Shown here piece by piece: positions 42,777 through 50,848 of a stretch of DNA of 64,000 bases; positions within the stretch are counted from its first letter, which is position 1; each line of letters starts with the position of its first letter. The stretch covers positions 96,909-160,908 of the forward strand of contig JAFVXC010000042.1 in NCBI GenBank assembly GCA_017501345.1. The letters run 5' to 3'. A model generated the notes under the pieces. That model made no database searches. It was given only the letters and a program-made list of their open reading frames with translations, and was not told the DNA's origin. The stretch comes from Clostridia bacterium (GTDB lineage: Bacteria > Bacillota_A > Clostridia > Oscillospirales > CAG-272). Made by a program: the position numbers and the translations under genes.

Positions 42777-45434
42777 TTATTCCTCGTCCTCGCGCTTTTT
42801 CAAGACGATCACAGCGGGGGCTGCGATCGCGATCACTGCGAGTGCGATCGATGCTCCGACGACCGAGCCGCATCCGCCTGCATCGCCGTCCCCCTCGCCT
42901 GTGCCGTTGCTTTCGACGGGAGGCTGGGTCACGGGATCGGTTTCAGGCTGGGTTACGGGATCGGTTTCGGGCGTAGTGGTTTCCCCATTGGGATCAGCGG
43001 TGACATTCGGCTCGATGGGGTCCTTGGATACGTCGGGAGTGTGAAGCTCGTTCACGTAGTTGCCCTCTGCATCCTGGTTTACCCAGTAGGTGTAGTCGAT
43101 CGTAACGGGCTGATCAACACCGTTATAGGTCAGATAGTAGTAGGGGCTGGTCGGATATTGATCAATGCCGAGGCGCTGGAGGAAGGGATAAACGTTGATG
43201 AAGCCGTAGGCCGCCTTGTTTGCCAGATAGCAAAGCTTACCCGAGGAGATATCCTTCGTGGTGATAAAGCAGTCATAGCCGCTCCAGCCGATCTCCGCGC
43301 CGTTGTTCTGAATGCGCATTGCGCCGGAATCTCTGATGCTTTCGAGGTAGTAGTTGTTCTTGATGTACTTCTCGGAGTCCTGACGGTCGATCCACGCAGT
43401 TGCGTATTCGAGACAGTAGTCGGTCGAGCCGGTGATCTGGTGAGCCGAGGTACAGGTCTCGGGACCGGTGAGCGTACCGGTGAAGTAGTTGCCCTCGATC
43501 AGCGCGTATGCGGTATTTGCATAGCCAAGGAAGGCGCAAGCCGCACCCGTGTGCGTTGCTATGATATTAGCGGTGACACCACAGCCGAAGATACGGGGCG
43601 CTTGTCTGTTGCCCGAGCCGAAGGAATAGCTGAAGATGCCTGCGGCACCGAGGCCGCTCGAGTAATAGGTCTTATGATAGTCCTCGTTGATCTTGCCCTT
43701 GCAGTGAACCGAGTCACAGATACCGTCACTGCCCGCAGTGCCGTCCTCGCGCTTGGTGTCGGTCGTGCAGAGGTTATATGCGGCATCGTCGCAGTAGCCG
43801 TCCTCGTTGGGGTCCTGCGTCATCGTGTAGAGGTGCTTTTCGTTATAGGCAACGACGTCACCTGCCGAGAGACAGCCGAAGAAGGTGTTGTAGCCGCCGG
43901 TGAAGGATACGCCGCCGATCGATCCCGAGCCGACGTCTCCTGCAATACCTGCAGAGGTGAAGTTCGAGATGATGTTGCCGGTGTTGACACAGTAGTACAT
44001 CTCGACTGATTGCACGGATCTTGCGACCAGACCGCCACACTGGATCGGGTGATTGTGCGTGTTGTTGTCACTTGTTTTGGTAACGCCTTCTGCGAGGATA
44101 TCGCCGGTGTTGAGGCAGTAGTTGACCTTGAGACGGTCCTGCGTGTAGCTGATCATGCCGGCCGCGTACTGACGGTGGCTGGTGATGGTACCATTGTTGA
44201 TGCAGTTCTCGAATACCAGGTCACAAACGAAGTTCGGATAGGAGGAGCATCCGGGACGGCTGATGATGCCAGCCGCATAGTTGTAGAGGGAGGTGATGTC
44301 GCCGTTATTGATACAGTTGGTTGCGGTGATGTCACCTGCGGCATAGCCGCCGATGCCTCCGCCTCGGTGAGCACCGATGACGGTGCCGTCGTTGATGCAG
44401 TTGTCATAGATGACGTGCATACCGTTTCCGAGGTCATCGGAGCGGACGAGCTGTCCCGAGATACCGCCGTTGTTACCGCCTCCGCTGATCGGAGCGACTG
44501 AGTTGGAGGTCAGGATGTCACCCGTGTTGGTGCAGTTCAGGAAGCTGATCTCGGTTGCGGTTCCGTTTGTAAGAATACCTGCCGCCACAGCGTAGATCTT
44601 CAGAACGCGAATGCCCTCTTCTTCGGCGAAGAGGTCGTGGCAGTCGTTATCGGAGATCGTTCCGTAGTTGTTGCAGTTTTCGAAGAGAGCAGTGGTTACA
44701 AGCGTGTTGTCAGATCCGTCTCCGCGGAGGGTCGCCTTCTCAAGAGAGCCGACGAGACCGCTTGCGCGATGTGCGGTGATATTGGCGTAGTTTTCGCAGT
44801 TCTTTGCCGTGAGGTCGCCGAATGCGGCTCCGACGAGCGCGCCCGTGTAGATCGACTCATACATCAGAGCCTCGGTTCCGTCGGGATTCGTCATACGAAT
44901 GGTCTTGGCCGTTTCATAGCCCTTGAGGATGGCGGAGTTCGAGATGTTTTCGAGCGTTGTGTCAGTGGACTGCATTGCGATGGTGCCGCAATGCGTCGGG
45001 AGGTTCAGGCCGTTGTCGGATCGGAAGTTGATCGAGCCCTTGATAATGAGGTTCTTAACGGTAGCGCCCTCCATCTCTGCAAACATCGGTGCAGAAAGGG
45101 TAACGGTCTTGCCGTTTCCGTCAAGGGTTCCGCTGAAAATGAGCTCGGCGAGTACGTTGTTGAACGTATCGAGTATAGGGGTGCCGTCTTTGTTATATGC
45201 GACTCCGTAGGTCGAGGAAATAGAAATGTCCTTTGCAAGGTAATAGTCGCCATTTTCCTTCATTGCGAGGAAATCCTCCTCGGAGTTGATCGGCGTGCCC
45301 GAGGGAGTGTAGCCGGATTCGACCGTTCCAAAAGAGGCAGCAGGGGCTGCCGAGACAGTCGTGGTGAACAGTCCGACCGTGAAGAGTGATAGGATCATCA
45401 CGGCGGTGAGCAGAAGGGAAGTGATTCTGCGCAT
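42777..45434 (-). CDS. Second secreted repeat (beta-helix/GLUG-like) surface protein with Gly-Cys C-terminal anchor
   Basis: An 885-residue paralog of the protein at 8712-11423, alike by eye over nearly its whole length. It has a signal peptide (MRRITSLLLTAVMILSLF, cut near VSAA), the same run of C-x-N-x-G-x-[IV] repeats (CNNYGTI, CTNTGDI, CINDGTV, CINNGDI, CVNTGNI), a DPNEDGYCDD segment, and a linker with TDPVTQPE repeated. It ends GGCGSVVG, one membrane helix, KKREDEE. Linker and some loops differ most, as expected for surface proteins. It has its own promoter. The ATG 45434 lies 10 nt after GAAAGAAGGA. Role unknown; the pair may bind glycans or other cells. Confidence 0.82.
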   Translation of the reverse strand: MRRITSLLLTAVMILSLFTVGLFTTTVSAAPAASFGTVESGYTPSGTPINSEEDFLAMKENGDYYLAKDISISSTYGVAYNKDGTPILDTFNNVLAELIFSGTLDGNGKTVTLSAPMFAEMEGATVKNLIIKGSINFRSDNGLNLPTHCGTIAMQSTDTTLENISNSAILKGYETAKTIRMTNPDGTEALMYESIYTGALVGAAFGDLTAKNCENYANITAHRASGLVGSLEKATLRGDGSDNTLVTTALFENCNNYGTISDNDCHDLFAEEEGIRVLKIYAVAAGILTNGTATEISFLNCTNTGDILTSNSVAPISGGGNNGGISGQLVRSDDLGNGMHVIYDNCINDGTVIGAHRGGGIGGYAAGDITATNCINNGDITSLYNYAAGIISRPGCSSYPNFVCDLVFENCINNGTITSHRQYAAGMISYTQDRLKVNYCLNTGDILAEGVTKTSDNNTHNHPIQCGGLVARSVQSVEMYYCVNTGNIISNFTSAGIAGDVGSGSIGGVSFTGGYNTFFGCLSAGDVVAYNEKHLYTMTQDPNEDGYCDDAAYNLCTTDTKREDGTAGSDGICDSVHCKGKINEDYHKTYYSSGLGAAGIFSYSFGSGNRQAPRIFGCGVTANIIATHTGAACAFLGYANTAYALIEGNYFTGTLTGPETCTSAHQITGSTDYCLEYATAWIDRQDSEKYIKNNYYLESIRDSGAMRIQNNGAEIGWSGYDCFITTKDISSGKLCYLANKAAYGFINVYPFLQRLGIDQYPTSPYYYLTYNGVDQPVTIDYTYWVNQDAEGNYVNELHTPDVSKDPIEPNVTADPNGETTTPETDPVTQPETDPVTQPPVESNGTGEGDGDAGGCGSVVGASIALAVIAIAAPAVIVLKKREDEE

Positions 45435-45500
45435 AATTTCGAGTCCTTCTTTCTTTCTGAATTTTTTGGCGGAGTAACACGATCTCCGTCCCTTAAAAAT

Positions 45501-45529
45501 AGTATATCAAAAAATCACTTATCTGTCAA
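45501..45529 (-). promoter_or_regulatory. Promoter of the second beta-helix surface protein
   Basis: On the minus strand, TTGACA (45524-45529), 17 bp, TATACT (45501-45506). Sequence upstream of the -35, including AATGCACAAA, matches that of the paralog promoter at 11491-11519. Confidence 0.8.
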
Positions 45530-45576
45530 GGGTGACGGAAAATTTTGTGCATTCTACCATAGGACTTTTATGCGGA

Positions 45577-46914
45577 TCAGCTGTGTCTTTTGAAAAGCGT
45601 AACGGCGGGGAAGAGGGCAAACAGGAAAACGGGGAAGAAAACGGTAGCGTTACAGCCGTCCTCCGAATTGCCTACAGAGATGTCCGAGCCCGTGGAAGAG
45701 GCGACCGTTTCCTCGGTACCGCTATTCGGTGGAGGTTGGTCTCCACCGCCCTCGTCGGGAGCCTCCGCCACTGCATAGACTGCAACGTAGCTCTTGTCTC
45801 CCGTGACGGGAGTAAGCTCCGAGGACCAACCGACGAAGGCGTAGCGTACGTCATCGCGAACGACGTCGTGTACGGTCGGTGCTGTCGGGATCGAGCCCAT
45901 TTCACACAAAAGCTCGCCGAGAACGGTCGTTTGGTCATCGTCGAGGAAGATCACAGTGTGGCGCGGGACCGTTACGAGCTCAAGATAATAGCGCGAGGTG
46001 TAGCCCTCGGTTCCGTTCGCTGTCACGATCCTCGCAAAGCCCTCCTCAAAGTCGTATACCGTAACGATATCCGCTTTGCTGAGCACACCGATGCGCTTCG
46101 AGCTCGCGCTTGCCTTTTGGCGGATGTTCAGGGAGTCTGCCGTTACAATGTATCTGCCTGCGAGCTTACCGCTCTTTTCGTAGTCGCAGACCGTGGTGCC
46201 GCCCATCTCGTATTTGGGCGTTCCGTAGCCGATGATATAGCTGCTGTCGAGCGGATACGCATCAAGCGCAACCGCGCCGCTCGCGGTGTTTCCTTCGACG
46301 GTATGTACGTACGTTCTGTCGGTATACCGTACGATCCCGACGTGGGTCGAAAGTGCCGAGCTGCCCGATTTTTTGAAGAAGATCAGGTCGCCCGCCTTCG
46401 GGGAATAGAATCCGCCGTGCGCGGGAGAGGCTTCCCAAAGCCCCTTCGGCTTCAGAAAATCGCGGATCCATCGGGTGCAGCTTACCTCGCCGCCCGCGAC
46501 GCTCTCGGGGATTCCTGCTTGACGGAGAGACCAATTCACGAAGGACGCACACCACGCGTAGCCGTAGCTGTATCCGTTGCCCTCGTTGTTGTCGAGTTTG
46601 CCGTAGAGGCGGTTGTACTCGACGAAGTTCTTGTTGCCCGTGGCGTTACCGCCTGCGAAATCCGAACCGCTGTTGCCCTCGTGATACCCGAGCTGTGACA
46701 TCGCGACCGCGAGCAGGTCTGCGGCGCCGTTGCCCGACAGCTCGATCGATTGTAAATTTTTGTAATAAACGCTGTTTTTATAGTCCGAAGACATATTGTA
46801 GCTGTACGGCGAAAGTGCGTATACCGTCAGCGAAAGAACGGGAAACAAAAGCAGTGCCGATAGAAGCACTGCGGAGACGTATCTGAAAAGAGAGGTAGGT
46901 TGTTTTCTTGGCAT
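45577..46914 (-). CDS. Secreted CHAP-domain protein with SH3b and Listeria-Bacteroides-type repeat
   Basis: A 445-residue protein. A signal peptide spans ~12-36 (YVSAVLLSALLLFPVLSLTV). The catalytic domain (~50-240) is CHAP/NlpC-like: YAWCASFVNWSLRQAG (Cys), PKAGDLIFF, STHVGIV (His) and HTVEGN, so it is probably a peptidoglycan amidase or endopeptidase. A bacterial SH3 domain follows (DSLNIRQKASASSKRIGVL), then a Flg_new-type repeat (PRHTVIFLDDDQTTV to YAFVGWS). A Gly/Pro/Ser linker leads to EDGCNAT, a hydrophobic segment and FKRHS. ATG 46914 opens the signal peptide; I rejected the 48-residue upstream extension. The leader is highly structured (46959-47036). Confidence 0.85.
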   Translation of the reverse strand: MPRKQPTSLFRYVSAVLLSALLLFPVLSLTVYALSPYSYNMSSDYKNSVYYKNLQSIELSGNGAADLLAVAMSQLGYHEGNSGSDFAGGNATGNKNFVEYNRLYGKLDNNEGNGYSYGYAWCASFVNWSLRQAGIPESVAGGEVSCTRWIRDFLKPKGLWEASPAHGGFYSPKAGDLIFFKKSGSSALSTHVGIVRYTDRTYVHTVEGNTASGAVALDAYPLDSSYIIGYGTPKYEMGGTTVCDYEKSGKLAGRYIVTADSLNIRQKASASSKRIGVLSKADIVTVYDFEEGFARIVTANGTEGYTSRYYLELVTVPRHTVIFLDDDQTTVLGELLCEMGSIPTAPTVHDVVRDDVRYAFVGWSSELTPVTGDKSYVAVYAVAEAPDEGGGDQPPPNSGTEETVASSTGSDISVGNSEDGCNATVFFPVFLFALFPAVTLFKRHS

Positions 46915-46958
46915 CGTATGCCTGCCTTTCTTGATTGTTTGTGATAAGACATCAAAGC

Positions 46959-47036
46959 GTCCGCGAGTGAGAAGGAATCGGAATCCTCCAAGGCTTGCCC
47001 GAGGAGGTTTCGATTTCAGAGCACTCAGGAGCGGAC
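46959..47036 (-). promoter_or_regulatory. Nested stem-loop leader of the CHAP gene, possible structured RNA
   Basis: Written on the plus strand, four paired blocks nest in order: GTCCGC (46959-46964) with GCGGAC (47031-47036); GAGTG (46965-46969) with CACTC (47022-47026); AATCG (46976-46980) with CGATT (47011-47015); CCTCC (46985-46989) with GGAGG (47003-47007). Two small hairpins lie upstream in the transcript: GTGC/GCAC (47046-47058) and AAAGC/GCTTT (47069-47082). It is 45 nt upstream of the start codon. It matches no riboswitch class I can recall. Confidence 0.5.
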
Positions 47037-47087
47037 ACGAAGGGAGTGCGTAGAGCACCTATCCATATAAAGCGGATGCTTTATTAA

Positions 47088-47167
47088 GCTTTCGAAAAAG
47101 GTTTTTGAAGATTCAAAAGAAACTTTTTTCAAAAAGTTTCTTTTGTGGGGCTCGGGGCAACGCCCCG
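47088..47167. repeat. Dispersed hairpin element, copy D (half)
   Basis: GTTTTTGAAGATTC, a CAAAAGAAACTTTTT hairpin (47114-47145) and CGGGGC-aac-GCCCCG (47153-47167). It corresponds to the right half of the full element and ends 27 bp before the tcdA stop. Confidence 0.8.
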
Positions 47168-47194
47168 TACCATCACGCAACGCCCCGCTTCTCC

Positions 47195-47947
47195 TCATAA
47201 TCCTCCTTTTTCCCTGCAGATCTCCCGGATCACCTCGCCTGCCGCGATCAGCCCCGCGACCGACGGAACGAAGGAAAGACTGCCGGGGGCGCGTCCGCCG
47301 CCCTTTTCGTCGACCTCATTCCTCGAGATCTCGGGATGCAGAGGAGACGGCGGCTCCTCGGAGCATACGACCTTCAGATGGGGGATTCCGCATTTGCGAA
47401 GCCTTGCGCGCATCACGCGGGCGAGAGGGTCTCCCGATGTCTTGTAGATGTCGGTCACAACGAAGCGTGTCGGATCGAGCTTATTGCCCGCGCCCATACA
47501 GCTGATGAGCGGAACGCCTGCCGTATGTGCACGCACGGCGAGCTCGATCTTTGCCGAGACGGTGTCGACCGCGTCAACGATATAGTCAAAGGAAGAAAAA
47601 TCAAAGGTGTCTGCATTCTCAGGCAGGAAAAACTCGTGACGGACCGTCACGGTGGCGTCCGGATTGATGTCGCGGATACGGTCACGCGCTACGTCGGTCT
47701 TGAATGCTCCGACCGTACTGCGAAGTGCAACGAGCTGACGGTTCAGATTGGTTTCGCTGACCGTGTCGTGATCGACGAGAGTGAGATGCCCGACACCTGC
47801 GCGCGCAAGCGCCTCGACCGCATAGCTTCCGACGCCGCCGATGCCGAATACCGCAACGTGCGCCGAATACAGCCGCACGACACCGCTCCTCCCGAGCAGA
47901 TAGGCCGTGCGTTCATCCTGCTTTTTCGTTTGTGCGATCGAATCCAT
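47195..47947 (-). CDS. tcdA: tRNA threonylcarbamoyladenosine dehydratase (ThiF/E1-like family)
   Basis: A 250-residue E1-like ATP-dependent enzyme that cyclises t6A at position 37 of ANN-decoding tRNAs. The Rossmann motif is FGIGGVGSYAVEALARAGVG (~30-50), followed by LVDHDTVSETNLNRQL, the conserved DAVDTVSAKIELA, and MGAGNKLDPTRF. GSLSFVPSVAGLIAAGEVIR near the end is typical of TcdA/CsdL. The start ATG 47947 gives the usual length; the longer frame overlaps the promoter. It is monocistronic, between two CHAP genes. Confidence 0.9.
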   Translation of the reverse strand: MDSIAQTKKQDERTAYLLGRSGVVRLYSAHVAVFGIGGVGSYAVEALARAGVGHLTLVDHDTVSETNLNRQLVALRSTVGAFKTDVARDRIRDINPDATVTVRHEFFLPENADTFDFSSFDYIVDAVDTVSAKIELAVRAHTAGVPLISCMGAGNKLDPTRFVVTDIYKTSGDPLARVMRARLRKCGIPHLKVVCSEEPPSPLHPEISRNEVDEKGGGRAPGSLSFVPSVAGLIAAGEVIREICREKGGL

Positions 47948-48065
47948 CGTGGTGTTCCTCGTTTCATAAGGCGGTGTGGCGCATTCCCGGGGTGCGCAAA
48001 ATGCGGAAGAAGTGCCGAGGATCTCCGTGCTATGCGGTCTCTCATCGATTTTCCTTACCATACCC

Positions 48066-48094
48066 ATTATACCAAAATACGGAGATGTTGTCAA
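48066..48094 (-). promoter_or_regulatory. Promoter of tcdA
   Basis: On the minus strand, TTGACA (48089-48094), 17 bp, TATAAT (48066-48071): perfect consensus. The leader to the start codon is about 110 nt, with no clear structure. Confidence 0.85.
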
Positions 48095-48150
48095 TATCAA
48101 GGCGCGAGATCAGCCGCTTCCAATTTTCGGGAAGTGCGCCAATAACAGGA

Positions 48151-48196
48151 AAATAAAAGACCGAGCCCGTGTCACGCAGTGTGAAGAGGGCTCGGC
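48151..48196 (-). terminator. Terminator of the second CHAP gene
   Basis: CCGAGCCC (48161-48168) pairs with GGGCTCGG (48188-48195); a TCAC/GTGA stem lies inside. On the minus strand it is followed by TCTTTTATTTT. Confidence 0.8.
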
Positions 48197-48216
48197 TTGA
48201 GGATAAGCTTATTTGG

Positions 48217-50388
48217 TTATTCCTCGCGCTTTTTGAGAAGCACGAGTGCAGGAATGCACAGCGGCAGAAGCACAGGGAGCGCGGTGGTCGCATTGCATCC
48301 GAAATTGCCATCGCTCGTCGGAGCGTCCGTTATGGGATCATCCGTCGGGGGCTCGCCCGTCGAGAAATCAGAACTGTGTATAGCGTCCGATGATTCGGAT
48401 GGCTCGATCTCTTCGGTGCTTTCGTCCGATGAGGGCTCGGAGGGATCGTCTGTGACGGGCTCGGTGCATACGATTTCTTCATCGGTTCCGATCTCGGCAT
48501 CCGTCGTAACGTCGGGTGCAGTTGTGATGACGGAGGGCCATGTGGTGATTGCCGGGGGATTCGTTGTCTCGGAATCCGGAGCAGTCGTTTCGGGCTCGGG
48601 GACCGTCGTTTCGGGCTCGGGAAGCGTCGTTTCGGGCATCGGCACGGTCGTTTCAGGCTCAGGGACCGTCGTTTCAGGCTGGGGAACCGTCGTTTCGGGC
48701 TCGGGAACCGTCGTTTCGGGCTCGGGAACCGTCGTTTCAGGCGGCGGTGTGATCTTGGTCGTGACGTTGATTGCTACGCTCTCTGCGCTTGCATAGGAGG
48801 TCGAGGTCTCGGCTATGCGGCAGGTGAAGGAATACGGTGTTCCTTCGGAAAGCCCCGCGAATACGTTGCTCGTCTGCCACGCACCACCGTTCATACGGTA
48901 TTCGTAGCCTGTGATCTTTGTCAGCGTGACCGAATCGGTCGTGACCGAGGAGACGGTCGGGGCAGTTGGCCGAGAGACTGCGTTCTTTGCGCTGTATGAA
49001 ATCGTTTTCAGTTCACCGATCGAGCCGTCTGCGAGCTTCACGTAGAAGGTGATCGTGTGTGTGCCCGCGGAAGCCTCCGAGGTGTTGACGTCGAGGTCAT
49101 AGCGCAGGGCATTTTTGCCGCCTGCCGTTATGACGGCACCCTCGGGCGTGACGAGAGCCTTACTCTCCCACTTGATCGTCGAGGTGTCACCGTCGAAGCA
49201 GTATCCGAACGAGGACAGCTTGCGCGTCGTGTAGCCGATCCATCCGCGTATGCCGATCTTGTCGCCTACGGTGAGAGCGGAGAGATCGGGGCTTGACGCA
49301 AGTGCACTGCCGTTCACGCGGAAGCCGTCGATGATCGACGCCTTGTGATACCACAGCTCCTTCGCATTTTGATAGGGCTCGAACGCATCGGATGCCGTAA
49401 GCTGGATGATACGGTCGGTGTTGTTCATAATGTAGCCCGTGACGGTCTCGCCGTTTATCGTGCAGGTCGCCTTGACTCGCCCGCTTTCTGTAATCTCCGT
49501 GACCTCAAACATCGAGTAGCGCGGCAGAAGCCAAGTGTGGCTTGTTGCCGTTTCAGAGGTGAAAACGTATTTGTTCGTCGTTGCCACGTAAAGCCCCGGC
49601 GTGATATTCTTTCCCGTGTAGTCGATCTCTCGCGTTTCGGCGTTTGATTTGTACGGCAGGATGCCGTAGCCGCGTATGTAGGAGCTCGATAGCGAATAGG
49701 ATTTCACGTAGACTCCGCCGCCATTCGTTTCAAGCCCTGCCGCAGAGGAGGTGTTACCCTCGACGGTGTAGACGCTTGTGCCGTCCGAATAGAGGACGAG
49801 CCCGATGTGCGACTCGACCGAGCCGTTTGACGAGAAGAAGATCAGATCGCCGGGGAGGGGAATATAGTTGCCGTCGAAGTGTGCGGAATTCTCGAAGTAG
49901 CCGCAGGTGCGAAGCTGGGTTGCCCACTGGGAGCAGCTCAGCTCCTTCCAGATGTACGCGCTGTCACCCTTATGGTTTCTGCACCAGTCGGTGAGCTTTG
50001 TGTAATTATGACACCGTGCCTGCAGGAGACAGAAGGATACGAAGGAGGCGCACCAGTAGTAGCCGTAGCCGTCCGTATCGTTGTATTTACCGAAGTTGTA
50101 ATTATATTCGGCGAAGTTTTTCGTGCCGCCGACGAGACCGCTGAATTCACCGCTTACATCGCTCTCCTGATAGCCGAGCTGGGAGAGGGCAACGGCGAGC
50201 ACGTCGGTGCGTCCGTTTCCCGTTAGCTCCACGGAAAGGAGACGGTCATAGTACGGCCCCGCTTTATAGGAATCGGACGCGCCGTTTGAGCCCTTTACGT
50301 ATGTACCCGCCGATGCGGGAAGAGAAAAGATCGGAAGCATCATAAGCGCGAGTGCTACGGAGAAAAGACGTAAAATGCGTTTTTTCAC
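48217..50388 (-). CDS. Secreted CHAP-domain protein with Pro-Glu-Thr repeat stalk and Gly-Cys C-terminal anchor
   Basis: A 723-residue paralog of the CHAP protein at 45577-46914 in its N-terminal third. A signal peptide covers ~1-27. The catalytic domain has YYWCASFVSFCLLQA (Cys), LPGDLIFFSS, ESHIGLVLY (His) and YTVEGNTSS, preceded by the shared VELTGNGRTDVLAVALSQLG. An SH3-like segment (~270-330) and two beta-rich domains follow. Then come eight PEPETTV units (~555-610), an acidic Ser/Glu/Asp region, GNFGCNAT, a hydrophobic segment and KKREE. Probably a wall-attached peptidoglycan hydrolase. The start is GTG 50388 with GAGGTAA 6-7 nt upstream. It follows the DUF1294 gene by 26 bp and may share its transcript. 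Confidence 0.84.
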   Translation of the reverse strand: MKKRILRLFSVALALMMLPIFSLPASAGTYVKGSNGASDSYKAGPYYDRLLSVELTGNGRTDVLAVALSQLGYQESDVSGEFSGLVGGTKNFAEYNYNFGKYNDTDGYGYYWCASFVSFCLLQARCHNYTKLTDWCRNHKGDSAYIWKELSCSQWATQLRTCGYFENSAHFDGNYIPLPGDLIFFSSNGSVESHIGLVLYSDGTSVYTVEGNTSSAAGLETNGGGVYVKSYSLSSSYIRGYGILPYKSNAETREIDYTGKNITPGLYVATTNKYVFTSETATSHTWLLPRYSMFEVTEITESGRVKATCTINGETVTGYIMNNTDRIIQLTASDAFEPYQNAKELWYHKASIIDGFRVNGSALASSPDLSALTVGDKIGIRGWIGYTTRKLSSFGYCFDGDTSTIKWESKALVTPEGAVITAGGKNALRYDLDVNTSEASAGTHTITFYVKLADGSIGELKTISYSAKNAVSRPTAPTVSSVTTDSVTLTKITGYEYRMNGGAWQTSNVFAGLSEGTPYSFTCRIAETSTSYASAESVAINVTTKITPPPETTVPEPETTVPEPETTVPQPETTVPEPETTVPMPETTLPEPETTVPEPETTAPDSETTNPPAITTWPSVITTAPDVTTDAEIGTDEEIVCTEPVTDDPSEPSSDESTEEIEPSESSDAIHSSDFSTGEPPTDDPITDAPTSDGNFGCNATTALPVLLPLCIPALVLLKKREE
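48583..48750. repeat. Eight in-frame 21-bp tandem repeats (PEPETTV stalk)
   Basis: The unit GTCGTTTCGGGCTCGGGAAC occurs eight times with few changes, each coding seven residues of the stalk in the CHAP protein. Such coding repeats often vary in number between strains. Confidence 0.9.
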
Positions 50389-50414
50389 AAAGATTACCTC
50401 GATCGAGTGTAGTA

Positions 50415-50750
50415 TTACAGCAGGAAGAGAATCGCGCCGACTGCGGCGAATTGCAAAATAATGATCGCAGGAATACCGACCATAAATTTCGCTTTTTTCG
50501 TTTTGTGTCGCACCGCAAGCATCGTAAGAAGCATTGCGATAGAGCCGCCAAGAGCCGAGATCACGAGGAGGGATGCCTCGGGAATGCGGAGCTTCGGGCC
50601 CTTTTTGTTGCTTTTACCGTTTTTGTCTTTCGGAGAGACCTTGTAGGAATATCCCGCGATCGCTTTGTCGTAAAGCGTTACGATTACCGCGATGAGCGAG
50701 ATTACACCGAGGTAAATATACGGCAAATAGGGAAGGATTTTGTCAAGCAT
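50415..50750 (-). CDS. DUF1294-family small membrane protein
   Basis: A 111-residue protein with three to four helices. The family pattern is visible: RIPEASLLVISALGGSIAML followed by RHKTKKAKFMVGIPAII. DUF1294 proteins are found in many bacteria and have no known function. Here a polar loop rich in Lys (KDKNGKSNKKGPK) separates helices 2 and 3. It lies between a repeat element (upstream) and the CHAP gene (26 bp downstream). Confidence 0.85.
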   Translation of the reverse strand: MLDKILPYLPYIYLGVISLIAVIVTLYDKAIAGYSYKVSPKDKNGKSNKKGPKLRIPEASLLVISALGGSIAMLLTMLAVRHKTKKAKFMVGIPAIIILQFAAVGAILFLL

Positions 50751-50763
50751 AAACAGACCTCTG

Positions 50764-50838
50764 TGGAAAAGTTTTTGAAGTTCTCAGAAACTTTTTTCAA
50801 AAAGCTTCTGCGTGGGGCGCAGGGGCAAGGCCCCTGCA
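50764..50838. repeat. Dispersed hairpin element, copy E (half)
   Basis: GTTTTTGAAGTTCT, a CAGAAACTTTTT hairpin (50785-50810, one mismatch) and GCAGGGGC-aag-GCCCCTGC (50819-50837). It starts directly upstream of the DUF1294 gene and ends 11 bp before the glnS stop. Confidence 0.8.
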
Positions 50839-50848
50839 ATATTCCCGA

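Noticed and set aside
46959..47036. Known c-di-AMP or c-di-GMP riboswitch
   Set aside because: The conserved bases of those classes are not visible, so it is reported only as an unnamed structured leader.
46915..47058. 48-residue N-terminal extension of the CHAP protein
   Set aside because: A signal peptide begins only at ATG 46914, and the extension lies in the structured leader; it reads as untranslated RNA.
48583..48750. CRISPR-like array
   Set aside because: The 21-bp units are contiguous, in frame and encode PEPETTV; there are no spacers and no cas genes.
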